DNA of 64,000 nucleotides from Zhengitettix transpicula (Eukaryota; Arthropoda; Insecta; Orthoptera; Tetrigidae), in contig CM073590.1 in NCBI GenBank assembly GCA_037074705.1, positions 221,246,746 through 221,310,745 on the forward strand. The letters run 5' to 3'. Under the pieces are notes generated by a model. The model made no database searches. It saw only the letters and a program-made list of their open reading frames with translations, and was not told where the DNA came from. Below, piece after piece: positions 1-13,265 of this stretch (positions are counted from its first letter, which is position 1; each line of letters opens with the position of its first letter). The translations under genes and the position numbers were made by a program.

Positions 1-430
1 ATAATACTCTACTCCAAGGAAAATTACTCAGTTTTTCTAAATAAGTAATTAAAATGCTACCAATATAATCCTAAAAACGTAATTTTAAGTTTAATGAAAA
101 ACATAACAGTAGTCTACAAAGAGATTTTTGAATTAGTTTGACCTTCAAAAAATTACAAAAATACGCATGTAAATACAATACAAAATGCTATAGAACAACG
201 TGTTTATGGCTTAATCGAAATAATTCACCCCCTTTAGATCGGTTAGTCGGGGTTGTGCTTTACTTAATTTTCCCTGTTATTTTGTTACTTTTTTTATTGT
301 TATAAAAGGGAACGACACTTTGAATGCTTGTGCGCCTGCCTTTGGTAAAGTATGCTTCACGTTCAGTGGATTGGTCACGCAGAGAAGCTGGCTCAACACG
401 GCGAACCTCTCATCGTATTACTTCCATGAC

Positions 431-440
431 GTGACGTCAC
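431..440. promoter_or_regulatory. CRE-like palindrome GTGACGTCAC
   Basis: The sequence GTGACGTCAC is a perfect 10-bp palindrome containing the full cAMP response element TGACGTCA, the site bound by CREB/ATF bZIP dimers. A second full TGACGTCA lies about 345 bp downstream. One such 8-mer is unremarkable; two close together in an AT-rich stretch is a mild hint of a regulatory region. No gene start can be tied to it. Confidence 0.3.
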
Positions 441-776
441 ATGCCATGAGCATTGATATCAAAATCTATTAAATTATAACTATTAAAAAAATCTTTCGTA
501 TCACTTTTCATCATCATTCGATGTCTACTGCAATTGCAGGATATAATTGGGATAAAGTCGAGTTAGATAACAGAATCATGGTCTTCGGTTCCATGAAATA
601 TGTCATGTCACGGATTTAAAAGCCGTGTCTCAAGAAAAAAAGAAAAATAACCTCTTCAACTCATTCTCCCACGGATCGTAAAACATTTAGTATTTTTTTT
701 AATATCATTAAACGTGACCTGGGGTATTGCGGGATATCATTGTAATTTTAATTCAATGGAAACGTTTCAGGTTTAG

Positions 777-784
777 TGACGTCA
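777..784. promoter_or_regulatory. CRE-like palindrome TGACGTCA
   Basis: This is an exact TGACGTCA bZIP (CREB/ATF) palindrome, the second full one in the first kilobase. Occupancy and target gene are unknown. Confidence 0.28.
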
Positions 785-1444
785 GACACCTGCCCGCTTA
801 GATTATTTAAGTTTATATTTGTACAATTTTTAAATAAAATTCCCTGCACTTCATGCTAGTAGTTCCTCACCCCCTACAGTGTTAATCTCTCTGCTGTTTA
901 AGAATATGTATACTAAGTTTTCTTGTAACTTGTCCGCCAATTTAAATGTTTTTAAATAATATTCAAGCATGCATCCTTTATTACTAGACCGATTACACGG
1001 AATTTCTGTCACAAAAGATAGTTCGTCTTTATTATTATTTTGTATTAACAGTAACAGGAGCTTTTGGCTGTATTCGCCAGTAACATTGTATAAAAGGTCT
1101 TGGTCCATATATTATTTCTGTAATGGCCATTAAAAGTTTTATAACGCATTGTATAAGTGTTAATTTTTACAGAATTATGGCACTGTTAATATAAAAAAAG
1201 ACTGAGAAGAACTAAATATTGTCACTGTAATTTAATGTTTGTTTGAATTACACGGAAAGAAAATTTTACACGTTTCGGCGACATTTAACGACAATTTGAA
1301 AACACTGACCGGTTTGTAACATTAAATGTTGCATTTGAAAATACATTTTAACTTTGCATAATGCAAGAAACTATTGAAAATAATTGAAGTAAATTTATGC
1401 CCTTGATTGAGAAAATTATGTTTATTTTAAAAAATATATAAATT

Positions 1445-1490
1445 AACAACGTTTCGTCCTCTTTTAGGAAATCTTCAATTTCAATCGACA
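1445..1490 (-). repeat. Hammerhead-like core, Penelope-type repeat fragment
   Basis: On the minus strand this reads ATGTC, a short spacer, TTGAAGA (a CTGANGA core with its C lost), a stem II that can pair as TCCT/AGGA, then GAAACGTTG. The ATGT before the C can pair with ACGT after GAA to form stem III. The order matches a hammerhead ribozyme, but stem I has collapsed and the core C is changed, so it is probably inactive. It belongs to the family seen best at 22177-22272 and 58015-58075. Confidence 0.4.
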
Positions 1491-2220
1491 TTAATAACAT
1501 ATTTAAAAAGTTTTTTTTAAGAACTACTAAGAAATACTGCAAGAAAATTTAGAGGCAAGGTCTTGGTGCCTTGTCTGTTGTAACAAAAATGAAACTTGTA
1601 GATGACAGTAAAGTTTGGCCGAAAAGTATGAATTTTTGTACAAAAATGTGTCAAAAATATTAAATTAGCAGTGTTTCATAAATTTTGTTTAATATATTGG
1701 TATTAGACTTTGCATTGAAAACTGTTTGAGTGGAACGGACGTGTAACATCTTAGTCATCAAACTAGTAAAATATCTTAATTCATTTTCTAAAATTATTAC
1801 TTTTTCCCAATCAAAAATGTAATTCTGGTGGTATTTGTGTTTGGAAACAACAGTGAAATTTTGACTACTAATTACTTATATTAGAGTAAATGTCATATTT
1901 TTTTCATCATTATTATGAAAATAATTAAATTTTATAAATGCGTGAAGAAAACTGGAAATTTTAAGGAAACGTTATGAAGAGGAATAAACAATATATTGCA
2001 TTATTATTAAAAACACCTTATTAATTTAACGAAGTACAGAGGTAATAATTTTAAAGTTTATTTTTTCTAAATTCTCTTCTGAGATAAAATAATATACGTA
2101 GTTATATTTCCGCGTATGCGCGTTTATAGCGTTTTCTGAAAAATTCTAATTGCGAGTTCATGAATAAAAGCTTTACTTGATAAAGAGAGATCATGCAAAT
2201 TTTTGAAACCAGCGTAATCT
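1491..2220. other. AT-rich stretch, nothing recognised
   Basis: Low-complexity A/T sequence with stops in all frames. I see no repeat family, RNA gene or domain. Confidence 0.5.
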
Positions 2221-2700
2221 CCCATTAAAACGGCTCTATGCATATTGCATAATGCAAAGTAAAATTGAGAGAGACGTAAATATATATAAAAAAAGGTTTT
2301 ATATAATTTCTTCGTATCCGTGCCTCGGGAGTCTCAAACAATTTGTCTGAATGTACGCGAGGAGAGGTAAACTCCTGTGACAAAATTATTTTTCCGTTTT
2401 GCGACATAAACCTCTGAGGACGTTGACGTTTCCTCTCGGCATTCCGCTTTGTGTTTCCTCTTTTCTTGATATTGGGGAAACGCCACCACGTTCGTATCGC
2501 CAACTAGCCACGGTAGACAGAGAACTTATTACAGCCGCTAAAAACCCCACTGCCAGCATTTAAATAAAACATCAGGAGGAACAGCGACACAATCTCTGGT
2601 TTGCTTTGAGTTACTCTCTTTGCCATGGAAACAGCGGCTGGGATTTATTCGTCTCTGAAGCGCGTGCACAAAGCCTGGCCAATGTGCTAAAATTATTTAA
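2221..2700. other. Composition-balanced block, possible regulatory element or exon
   Basis: This block is clearly richer in G+C than its surroundings and holds a 92-codon minus-strand frame (2225-2503) that is basic but matches nothing I know. An RFX X-box-like word, TTTGCCATGGAAAC, is at 2619-2632 (one base off the consensus GTHNCC-AT-RGNAAC). A conserved non-coding element is one reading and a lost exon another; neither is proven. Confidence 0.25.
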
Positions 2701-3925
2701 GCATTTGATACAAACAGAAATTCTTAATCTCTTACGCCATTACTGACGTGAAAAAAAACTTTGTGTTTCCGTTATTTTTATTATGAAAGATAACCGAAGT
2801 AAAATGTGAAGAAAAATGAATATATGACTCTGAAAGTGTGACATTCGGTATTCAAAGGCCACATGCGAGCCGGAATAGTTGCAATTTTATCAAATAAATG
2901 TTTGAAATTTTTCCGCTTTACAAATTGAATGCAGCAATTAGTTGTTTTCTCACTCCGATATAAAAACGGAATGTTGCTTCCCACAATTATATTTCAATTT
3001 GTAGCGCAACACATAACTGTCATATCTCTTGTTACTAATTTTTTTGGTTGTAAAATACGACATGGTTCTGGAAATAATTTCATGCGAATTTAAAGTTTCA
3101 TAATTATGATTACCGAATTTCAAAATGGATAGTAAATATTCCGTGTTTTTTTTTAAAAAAAAGTCGTTTACATGACTCAATTTCCGGCTAGTTGTCTAAG
3201 CGTTCGTTTTCGTATCTTGAATATCACCCATGATAGTGTGAAAATAAGAACTATATACCATCTAAGCAGTTACTTTTACATCTTTAGTGAGTAAGTGGAA
3301 ATCCACAGGTTATTTTCTGCATATCGGACTAATCAATTCTACAACATACTTTTAAGCGAAATTGGACGTTTCTTATTATTTGAATAGCATTTTAATCCTT
3401 GACTACATCCAACATTTATAATTTGACTTATATATTACAATTCAACGGTAACTATAACACAGTTTGTTTTGAATTACTTAATTATTCAATATGCAATTTG
3501 CAATAGTCCAAGAATAATGTTGAATAAAAATTCTGGATGTTAATTTTTTTATATTATTTAAAATAGAACTTTATATCCAAGTATACAACTTTTTAAAGTT
3601 GTAGAGGATAATAATTACGAATGAAACCTTGTAAATTGAATTAAAAGCAAACTGAATACCATTTAAACATTAAAAAAATAAAAATTAACATTACGAATCG
3701 TTGCTTTGTTTAGGAACCTCTTTAGGTGCACATTGATAAGTACCTAAAACTTAAAAAAAAAAGATTTTTTAGAAATTACTCTTCAAATTTTAATTACTTA
3801 TTGAATTAACAAGAAATAAACTATAGTAATTTTTAAGTATATCGAATAATTATATTATAAATATTATGTGTATAAAAGTTGTTCTCTTAAATTTTGATGT
3901 TGAACTTCCCATATTTTTATATTTG
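2701..3925. other. AT-rich stretch, nothing recognised
   Basis: Small frames at 2781-2984 and 2950-3180 (minus) have no domain and look like chance. There is a short near-palindrome at about 3583-3602 (TACAACTTT and AAAGTTGTA separated by TT). No gene is seen. Confidence 0.5.
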
Positions 3926-3950
3926 CACCTGAAGAGGTCCAAACCAAACG
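3926..3950 (+). repeat. Hammerhead-like core fragment (CACCTGAAGAGGTC)
   Basis: The start CACCTGAAGAGGTCC followed by AAACCAAACG is the shared core of the hammerhead-like family in this window. The GGTC of stem II would pair with GACC before GAAACG, here eroded to ACC and AAACG. Neither a cleavage triplet nor stem I is clear upstream. It is probably a decayed Penelope-type fragment. Confidence 0.35.
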
Positions 3951-4159
3951 AATGACACGCAGTGATGAATTTTACTTTATTAAAAGGGCTGGTTTTTATT
4001 TATTTTTATATGGTTCTGAATCAAATGAAGTCAGATAAATACAATGATTAACAATTTCAAGCCTTATTTAGGGTTCCGACGCCGAAACGTCGCTATGAAA
4101 TTTATCTGTCTGCATAACGCGTCATCAAAGACGTAACGAAAATTTAGGAAGGGGTTCAG

Positions 4160-4176
4160 CCCCCCCCCCCTCCCCC
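4160..4176 (+). repeat. Poly-C tract
   Basis: A run of eleven C, a T and five C stands out in AT-rich DNA. A similar C run sits near 16310-16322. These are simple low-complexity tracts. Confidence 0.8.
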
Positions 4177-4869
4177 GTGTCCGACGTTGCGCGGGGAGTG
4201 AACTCACACTCGACAACGATCTAAGGAGATCAAGCTCTAGGCGCTATCTGAGGCTTTTTGACTGCGAAGAATGACAGTAAACTAGGCCACCCTCGAACAT
4301 GACGCTTACTATAGTTAGTTTCAAACATTGGACAATTAAGTATTCTTCCTAATTTTTGGGGTTATATTATTCCAGATTTTCACTTTTAGACACTTTTGTA
4401 CTCGATATATTTCTTTTGGAGTCTGTACGTTGTAGTAAGAACACATACTAAAGATGAGTAAATCAAACTAAATTAGGGCTTAATAAATGTTGTTTAGAAT
4501 TGCTTTAAAATCATCATTAGATGTTCTAAATTTTCTATGGTAGGAAAAGTATTTTACTATTTTTTTTCTAATTCGAGCGATTTATACAAGGTGAATTCAT
4601 GTTTAGCTCCAAGAGAGTATCAGTTTTAATGTTTTATTGGAAGCAGGATACGTTGAGATATACTCTTGAACAATAGACTAATACTCCTGCAAGGTCAATG
4701 TACAAAATGATATTCCAAAAATTGTCACGGTTTTTCATAAAGTCTCTTACTTTCATTAATTTCCGTGTCTCAATGACCATAAATGACACACCTATAATAT
4801 TAAAGTCCCGATGTGAGGGACTAATTCAAGCGCATCTGAACTTCGGGTCCAGTGAATCTGAATATTTAA

Positions 4870-5210
4870 ATGCGAAGTGAAGTGAAGGTATCGCGAATCG
4901 ATGGAATGTGTTTCCGAGGTACGTTCCATTGCGTTGTCAACCGCAGGCCTCGACCGACATCTGGCGGCGAGACAATAACAACAGGCAATAACAGTGGCCG
5001 TAAAGTGCGCAAGATGGCTGGTCGGGGCAATCTCTGACAACAATCGCGACAAATTGCAGCCGAACCGTGTCAACGCGCACAAATCTCACATTGTCCCGCG
5101 TCCCGCAATTACAGATTGCGCTTACTGGCCGAAAAAAGCGATTACAGTTGGGCTTATATGTACAACTTTTTCCTCCGACCGATGAAACTTGCTACCAGAA
5201 GTCGGGCCAA
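4870..5210. other. GC-richer block with Pho/YY1-like word
   Basis: Base composition rises sharply here and stops are rare in both strands (overlapping frames of 60-96 codons, none recognisable). The words AAGATGGC (about 5010, a YY1/Pho-type core) and CAATAACA (Sox-like) occur. It could be a conserved regulatory element or an exon of an unknown gene. I favour regulation because no splice-bounded frame is evident. Confidence 0.25.
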
Positions 5211-6540
5211 CTTAGGTACGACATTTTCAAAACAACGTATACGTTTGTGTTATAACCTGTAGATTCACATCGCTGCATCAGACATTACTCGTACAGGAAG
5301 GAAAATATGATCGTCAGTAACCTGCAAGAACATCTAGAAAACCTTCTGGCCCTTGATGATGTTACTTCACTGCCCAGTAGCTGTATATATCTTACCACGC
5401 AGAAGGTCGGGTATTATATATATTTTTTACTACTAGTATAGATGGTGAAACATCAAGTTTTTCAATTTGAAAGGCCTCGGAAAGTTTCTGCGCTCTGAAA
5501 ACCACTTTTCAGTTTTTCGCTAATAACTAAAGCATGAAGCATTCTGTTGAAAACAATGTTCAGTAATTGATTGTAGGGCATAAAATTATGCGTCAAATGA
5601 GATATTTTATTACGAAATTTGTTCCAATGTCGCTGTAGAAATCGTTCGTTAAATGTAGGATAATTTTCGTCCTTTTCGGAAAGAATCCAGATTGTCGAAT
5701 TTCTACTGCTGACAACTCCAAAACGGTGATTCGTACATTCATTTGTCATACAAGATAGATGTAGAGAAATTTGTTCGATTTCCAACGAACTATCCGGTTT
5801 TAAAATACACGGATAATTGCCTAAAATATACTCATTATGTTGGATGGTTGTTGCAGGACCGCCACGGTCGTATTGTTCCTCTGAGCATTACTTACTAATC
5901 TTAGATTGGTTATTTCCCTCACTAAAGCAGAAGTATCTCAGGTTCGATTAACAGAATGTTATTTGAACGCGCGACTGAAATATTGAACCGTCAAATTAAT
6001 TCACGTCATTAACGCGACGAGGAATAATTTAGTCATATAAAAAGCATGGCGCAATACGAAGCTGCAAGGCACAAGCATCTGTGTGGCACAGCTTCACTTA
6101 CACACGTTTTCAGTGTATTAAACTTTTGTATACAGTACGTAACTTCAGTAGCAAGCCAATACATGCTCAATAAATGTTTATTGAAGCGGAGCAACACCAA
6201 TATAAGTCCCTTGGTAATACCCGTAGTGTGTTTTGCGATGCGGTACAGCTGGCTCGACGCGGGGAACTACGTTTATGAGAATAATGGTTTGATTCTAGAT
6301 GTGAGTCTTAACCACGTCCAGTACTACAAAAAAATCGTTCCTTTCTGAAAAATATGTACATAGTTTAGGTCAGAATGAGCGAAAGCTTAGAAAGCGCGCG
6401 AACATAATTGAGTGTCCAAAATCTAAAATTAAATTAAGGTAATAAAGAAAATGTGAAACTACATATCATAAAACGATATGGTTTATTGAGTTATGAAATG
6501 GTCCAAAATTGTGTTTATTTAGGGTTTAAAAATTTTATTG
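5211..6540. other. AT-rich stretch with one weak tRNA-like segment
   Basis: The 107-codon minus-strand frame at 5462-5785 and the 100-codon plus-strand frame at 6046-6348 match no family I know. Around 5897-5955 an A-box-like TTAGATTGGTTA is followed about 30 bases later by GGTTCGATTAA, like a decayed tRNA-derived SINE head. The second half of its B box is wrong, so I only note it. Confidence 0.35.
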
Positions 6541-6541
6541 C

Positions 6542-6734
6542 CGGTCTTTTGTGGTGTAATGGTCAGCCTCACATCACAGAGGTCCTGGGTTCGAATCCCG
6601 GCGAGCGCATTGATATTGTGTGCGTGTGTTTCCATACTGAGAAGCTCCCATTCGTCAGTTTACCCGAAACCGAAATGTAGATAGTCGTTAATGATCGTAG
6701 CAGTTCTCGCAAATATAAATAAATAATAAAAAAG
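6542..6734 (+). repeat. tRNA-derived SINE, copy 1
   Basis: An RNA polymerase III A box (TGGTGTAATGG, 6552-6562) and B box (GGTTCGAATCC, 6588-6598) are spaced as in a tRNA. The T-arm nearly pairs around the loop TTCGAAT. An unrelated body of about 110 bp follows, ending in an A-rich tail with AAATAAATAATAAAAAA (to about 6734). The copy at 44570-44760 shares the head and the start of the body, including the words CCATACT and CTCCC, so this is a family rather than a tRNA gene. Acceptor-stem pairing is poor. Confidence 0.75.
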
Positions 6735-8969
6735 TTGTATTAATTTTTTTCAAATTGTAAACAGACCAACCTCATTCGTTATACTGAGTAATGGTTTATG
6801 CATGTAAAACGTACAAAAAAGGTACTGTCGTGAAGTAGTCACGTTCTCTCCGATATATATACAAGTTAATTTATGTGTTTGTAGATACTACTCAGACGTT
6901 AGTCCAATTACGTAGATAACATCCAATTGCTAAATGTAATAATAAAATTTTAAATCGTTACGCAATAACACAATGTTTTGTACAATGAAAGACTATACAA
7001 ATATGATTTTTTTTCAATAGTATACACTGAACTTTAGGAGAAGTAAAATATAAAACACCATAACACGTATGAAACAGAAAATAATAAACCGTAATATACG
7101 CAATATAATGACATAATTTGATAATATATAACTATTCTGAGTTCATATACAAGATATAAAATTAATTGTAGGGAATTGGAGTTCATTAAATATAGTTTAG
7201 GAGATAATTGATTGCTGGTCTAATAGAATTTTATTATGCGCATTGGAGAATTGAGGCTGTTATGGATTTAATGCTTTCACTTCCTGCTAGCAGATGTCTC
7301 GTAGAGAGCGTATCGCTATCAAGTAACTCGTGCGGATTTGTCAGACTGACTAAAAACGTCATCATGTTTATATAATGTAAACTAAACAAATCGGTGAAAT
7401 ACGACTGCCAATATATGTAACGGGGATAATAATTGTTACACAGAGCCGAATACCCTCTGCAGACTTCTAAACAGTGCCTGTGAAATAAATAAATATAATG
7501 GGGAACCTTGCAGGAAAATTAAGAGTAACAATATTGTAGCAAATATCGATTTATTAGGCGTCACTGTTCTGATTTCAATTTTCAGAAAACTAACATGTTC
7601 GTGCATTGAAGAAATATTTCTATTTTTGTTTGCGATACCTATATATAAATTAATCGCAGCTTACAATTTCTTCCGTTTGGCCAGCAGATGATCGTCTTTG
7701 GTACAATGAAGACATAATGTGGTATCATTAGGCTCCCTGACGTTCGCGTGTGTAAATGCCATTACGAACCACAAATAATGTACATGCCGTGTGAGTCGTA
7801 GTATAAACAAGACAAGATTATTTAAATAACACTGGGAGTTTTGTTATTAAAGTATGTAAATTGGCTTTCGGAATAAAATGAAACATTTTTAGTAAAAAAC
7901 AGAACATTCATCTTACTTTAAAATGGAATAATTTTATGATATAGATGCTAAGATAATTTTATATTTTGAGAAATAATCAGAGTTGAACAATCCACTATAT
8001 GGCCGGGAAATATACTGCAATCATAAATAGTTGGATTTTGATATAGTACTAAGTAAACCTGAATGCACGAAACACTTAATTTCCTATAATTTCAGTAATT
8101 GTGAATAAAAATTAATGGAAATAAAAGGGAGGAAACGTCATTTTGGATCAAACTGATACCAGAAAGAATATTGAAAATGGGCTAATACATTTGAAATTCA
8201 CAAATAGAAAGAAGAACAATTTCAGAACTATATGTAAAATTAAATCATTACAGAGATGTTTGGAAGATTTTATAAAAAATAAATCAACTTAATTTCAGTT
8301 AAGCAACGGATTCCACCTTAATATTGTCTTATATCAGTACCATCTATAACCTATTATAAGTTTTAGGAAACATTTATAACATAATTTTGGTATTTTAAAA
8401 CAATATTTTACAGTTCAGCCGATAAAATATTCTTCTATATTATCATGAATGTATAAAAAAAAGGGGACATATTTTCCCTCTATTCATGACTTATGAGAAA
8501 GTGATACTGAATTATCATTTAACTCCAGATGTTATGATATGGGATAATAGACACTCTGACCGCGTGTAACTCCTAAATCCATAATGTGTCATGTAAGATG
8601 ATAGCCTGGTAGTCGTCTCGGTAGGCCAAGGTCCTTAATGGGCTGTGGAGACTTAGGAGATTAGGAAAAAATGATGATACGGGATGGATACTTTGATTCA
8701 GCTGTATCTTTCCCGTCAGACAAATATTTAGATTTTCGAAATAAATTGAATGAATCATGGAAACAACTTAAAAATTGACTCAGAATGCCAGTAAAAATTT
8801 GTTTTACATTATATACACCTTATACAAATTTTAAATTTAGCTAAATAAATTTTTTAATAAAAAATCCTAATCACGAGCACTGCATACAATGAATATAATG
8901 ATGAAAAAATATCTGATATCTATAACAATATAAATAAATAAAACACGGATCTCTTTAGATTGAATAATT

Positions 8970-8970
<1 letters not shown>
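6735..8970. other. AT-rich stretch, nothing recognised
   Basis: No frame over 62 codons and no recognisable repeat. The composition becomes slightly more balanced at 7260-7340 and 7680-7800, without a feature I can name. Confidence 0.5.

Positions 8971-8973
<3 letters not shown>

Positions 8974-9001
<28 letters not shown>
8974..9001. repeat. (TA)14 microsatellite
   Basis: Uninterrupted TA dinucleotide repeat of about 28 bp. Confidence 0.95.
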
Positions 9002-9589
9002 ATGTAAAAAAATCAGAAAAAGTTTCGTCCTTAAAAAAAGTCGGAATACTTAAATTGATGTTAATAAACAATTTTCTGACTCTAGGCCTTGTGTTTATTT
9101 ATTTTTATTGCATTCAATAATGCATTTAGATATTCGCTACCTTTATTTAAATAATAAAGACCCACTCACGAATCAATTCAACACTAAAATTAATGTTGAG
9201 ATCTAGAGGTCGTATAAATGAAATCCGCGACTTTAGTGTTTTTGACTTAAAAATAATTATCATTACCATTATTTTTAATATATCAATGTGTTTTGATTAA
9301 TATTTTTTCCAAGTACAAGGCGAAAAACTGACAGTTTGAATACTAAAGTTCGTACCAAATTCTGAAGTGATAAAATACTTTTCTATGCTTTAATGTTGAA
9401 CAGTTTTCATTGCTGTTTAATAAATTGCCGTAAAGATCTAATGATAAATAAATCAAATTATTAAGAGAAATGTAGATTAGTTATAGCAATAATCTCTGTA
9501 CGAGGATCCCTTAAAGAAATTATAGATTGGGTGTGTATGTTCGAAGTTTATGTACAAAGTGTGGCAACTACACAACATAATTAGGGTGA

Positions 9590-9965
9590 GCGTAAGTGGT
9601 AGGGAACTTGACGAGTGTTGACCGTCCGGCGATATCGACAGGGTAGGAAAGTGCACAATTAGGTAGGGCGGCCCCAGGTGGCCCAAGACGGCGTGATTAA
9701 TGCTGGACGGAGGATGGACGTTGGACGTTCTTATCGATCATGTGGAGAGAAGCACCTGGTGCGGAGTTCGCTGCCTGCCTGGGCCATATTTGGCAGGTGA
9801 TTTGTCAGAGGCGCGACATGTAAACAAGACCAAGCACTGGTCTGATTTGTGGGACGTCGCTCGCAGACTCCACACGCTGACAAACAGCGCGTGTCGTTGC
9901 AAAAACCATTCCCTCCGCGGCGTTTGTAGCACTACAGCAAGTATTACAGACAGTAGAACTGGTAA
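9590..9965. other. GC-richer block with overlapping open frames
   Basis: The longest plus-strand frame of the window (119 codons, 9700-10059) and minus-strand frames at 9738-9932 and 9805-10080 overlap here. This reflects locally higher G+C and fewer stops rather than a proven gene. None of the translations has a domain I recognise, and the plus frame has no signal peptide or membrane segment. Conserved non-coding element, old exon and repeat remnant are all possible. Confidence 0.25.
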
Positions 9966-11471
9966 GATTCGTCAATGGCCAAATTACGGATCTCGTGAGA
10001 TCTGGAATTACCTTAGAACACAAGATATTGTGCCATACTTTATACTCTGGTCCCAATAGCTTACAGTTATATAAAAACACAGCACATACTATTCACGGAA
10101 GCTTACGTAACCACAAACTTCATCGTTTTCAACATTTAAGTGAAAACGTCGGACGAAAATTGAGAAAGTACCACTATTTATGTAACGTCAATGACCTTAA
10201 AATTTAAAAAAACGGCCAACTTCATAAAAAAGTTTCAGTTTTCTGTTATTAAAAATGCGTCATATCTATTATACTTCCTTTCTTTACTAAAATTGATTTT
10301 ATTTCAGAACAATGAATGCTATGTCTTTTAAAACAGTATCAGGTTTCTGTAATTACTGTTTAAAATTTTATAATTGGTCTCACGCACTTTTAGTAAATTG
10401 TATTGATCACTAGGAGTAGTAAAAATGATTGTGATTCGAATTTTTTCTAAAAATATGTACTTCGTAAAAGCGTGCTAAGAAATAATAAATTAATCCTCAT
10501 ATTAACTTATTTTTAACAACCGTATTCATTCCCTGAATAATTCTTCGAGCTCTTAAACGTCACTTTCATCTATTATTTACCTCTTACACATGTAAACATA
10601 ATGCCTTATTAAATCAATTAATTTATAAAAATTAGGTTGGAAATCTTTGGCAGACAGGCGGAAGAAAGATAGACTTTGCGCTCTATTTAAATGGTGCACG
10701 GGTACAAAGCATGAAAAGACATACGGGATAAGATCGAAAAACCAACTTACATTGACAGAGGTGATCAAAAATTTAAATGCAAAACGAAACGACAGAAAAA
10801 CAGACGTAGGGAAATTCTCATTCCTAAACAGATTTACAGGCGATTGGAAAATTTACCTGAAGCAGTGTTTGAGGAGAATCTTCCAATAAGAGGGTATAAG
10901 AATAATCTAAATAGTTTCGTGAAATGAAGTGTATTTTTATTTTTATAATTATTTTACATCTAAAAAAATTATTTTATCTCTATTTTTTTACTTTAGTGGA
11001 GGCAAATTTTCAGCACAAATTTCAAAAACTAATTCATTATTTTCTTTTAATTTCATTTTCTTCCTTCAAAATTTTTTATTAATTAATTTGCTATAATTTG
11101 GTTTATATATCGTTCTAAACTGCCACTGGGATCGATCCCAATCGCAGCTAATAATATACATTCATAATAATGTGTTTTCCTATTTCCATCTATCATGATG
11201 GTTACTGACAAAGGGATGACTCTTTAGCGATTGTCCAATTAAATAATAATATTATTACACATGAAATATTGGATTAAAAAAACCGTGGCTGCGATAAAGA
11301 TTTTACTGATTGCATTCTACACATTTATAACATATTTTTCTGATTTCACATTTTCGTTTCTTTATCATATTTTGCAATAATAATTTATTTTATTTTATTT
11401 CTTCATATAGTTGACAATACAATGTATTAAAAAGTTAATAAAATAAATGTTGCTACTCATTGGTGCCTGAC

Positions 11472-11493
11472 TAATAATAATAATAATAATAAT
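11472..11493. repeat. (TAA)n microsatellite
   Basis: About seven perfect TAA units. A similar tract occurs at 33577-33594. Confidence 0.95.
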
Positions 11494-12802
11494 GTCCTTT
11501 AGAGGTTGTAGTAGAGGTATAAAAATCAAAGTCTCTGATTTTGCACACCATATTGCTTACAAAGAATTTAAATAATCGTGGTTGCTTCCGTACATACATG
11601 AAATTTTGAAAAGTAAATAGTTTCCTTGAGGACATATCACTACAATACTTTCAGATAAGTTGGTTTCTGACCTTATCTAAACCCGCTTTATTAATTTAAA
11701 ATGCCAAAATAAATACGTTTTTATGAAGGTAATTTACTTACAGTTTTTAAATAACATGAGCACAAATACAACCATAATAGCTCTGTGTACTGTGTACCGT
11801 GCTTTGACAGTCATATTTAGTTTTTGATATTTGTAAATCTACTCTGCACTAGATGCGTCCTGTCAATAGTTTGGACGATATGCTGTCTATTCTTCAGTTA
11901 TTCACGTCACATGTATCCTATAGCTGTCCGTAACACAGAATGACTGTTTGACATTCAAGCTCACCGAAACATACTGCACAGACTTGCTCGTAAACTACCG
12001 AGAGGCGCATTGACAAAGGGAAATATTGATTTGCATTACAATTGTAAAATGACATTTTTACTCAAAGAAAATAAACTACGTTGTGCGTCCTACAAAATAC
12101 TATTACTTACTTATACATTGAATCTACACGTATCATTAGCATTCTGAGAGAAATAAAAGTTATATTAATGGAAATGTACAATGTCTTCAGCAATAGCCAT
12201 CATAGACCTCGAGAAAGCTCATTAGACCATTAAGACATTAGCAGTAATAGAGGCACTAATAGCGCATGAAGTTGAAAGGGAATTTGTAGAGTTGCTAGTG
12301 CGGTGAGCGAGAGGCAGAGGTAGATGTACAGAAGTTCACAATCCGTAAATGAGTGAGGTAAAGTGCTTCGGCGTTGTCTGGATGATTCACACTCACGCTA
12401 GAAGCCTTCAGAACACGATCAAAAAGGAATGAAGGTAGTTCTACTACTACTCTCTGATGAGATTTTAACAACTGCGCAATCCGCTAAGATTTTAGTTTCA
12501 ATAATAAAAATATATAATTACAAGGGAGATACGTAATATTCAATCGATATTTCTAAATTTAATAAATTGTATTGGATTTAAATTTGATGATAAAACAACC
12601 AATAACAGAGATTTAAAAATATTTCAGGTTATTAAATAATTAAATTAGTCATTTTAATTAAATTTTCTATAATATTATGTTTATATTGTACATATCTCTG
12701 TATTTACAGTACTCTGTTATCTTTGCCGAAACATATCGTAACTTACTTAATGAATAAAAAAATATTTTTAAATGTCAAATTTATTTACACAGTGGTTAAA
12801 TT

Positions 12803-12804
<2 letters not shown>

Positions 12805-12834
<30 letters not shown>
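12805..12834. repeat. (AT)15 microsatellite
   Basis: Uninterrupted AT dinucleotide repeat of about 30 bp. Confidence 0.95.
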
Positions 12835-12836
<2 letters not shown>

Positions 12837-13265
12837 CATTTATATTTTTTTATTTACACCATTAGTCGTCTTCCGGAGCAACATAACTAGTCAAAATATA
12901 ATGTAAATAATAAAGAAAATAAGTATGATAAAATTATAAACTGAAAAATACATATTTACTTTGATCTTGAAACATATTTAATTAAAATATAAATTAGAAA
13001 TGGATGTGTATATGAACGAGGAAAACCTAAACCGGGGAATAAATATAATACATAAATTCGATTTTTTATTAAATATTAAAATATTGTATAAGATAAATAT
13101 TTTTTTTTGTAAATAAATAGAAATTTTATGTAAATGAAAAAATAGCATATTGAAAGAAAAACGGATGTTTTAATTGATAGGAGAATCAGACATATTAACA
13201 AGTTGGTATGCACTAAATGAATGGGAATAACGTAAAGAAGATAGGAGAAAATGAGTTGTCAATAA

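Larger units (their letters stand above)
1..1440. other. AT-rich non-coding stretch with two CRE palindromes
   Basis: No open frame here resembles a known protein, and the 85-codon minus-strand frame at 851-1108 has no recognisable domain. The only distinct signals are two full TGACGTCA palindromes at 432-439 and 777-784, described separately. Around 300-440 the composition is more balanced. The rest is plain AT-rich sequence. Confidence 0.5.
10081..13260. other. AT-rich stretch with microsatellites
   Basis: Apart from the (TAA)n and (AT)n tracts listed separately I see no structured feature. Small frames at 10577-10889 have no domain. A mildly balanced patch lies at 11880-12010 and another at 12180-12470. 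Confidence 0.5.

Noticed and set aside
4080..4110. Further hammerhead-like word GCCGAAACGTCGC
   Set aside because: GAAACGT is present but no CTGANGA lies at stem II distance on either side.
6551..6612. Functional tRNA gene
   Set aside because: A and B boxes are good but acceptor and anticodon stems do not pair, and a SINE body follows.
9700..10059. 119-codon open frame
   Set aside because: It is the longest plus-strand frame but lies in a GC-richer block where stops are rare on both strands. The translation has no domain and no splice or start context.
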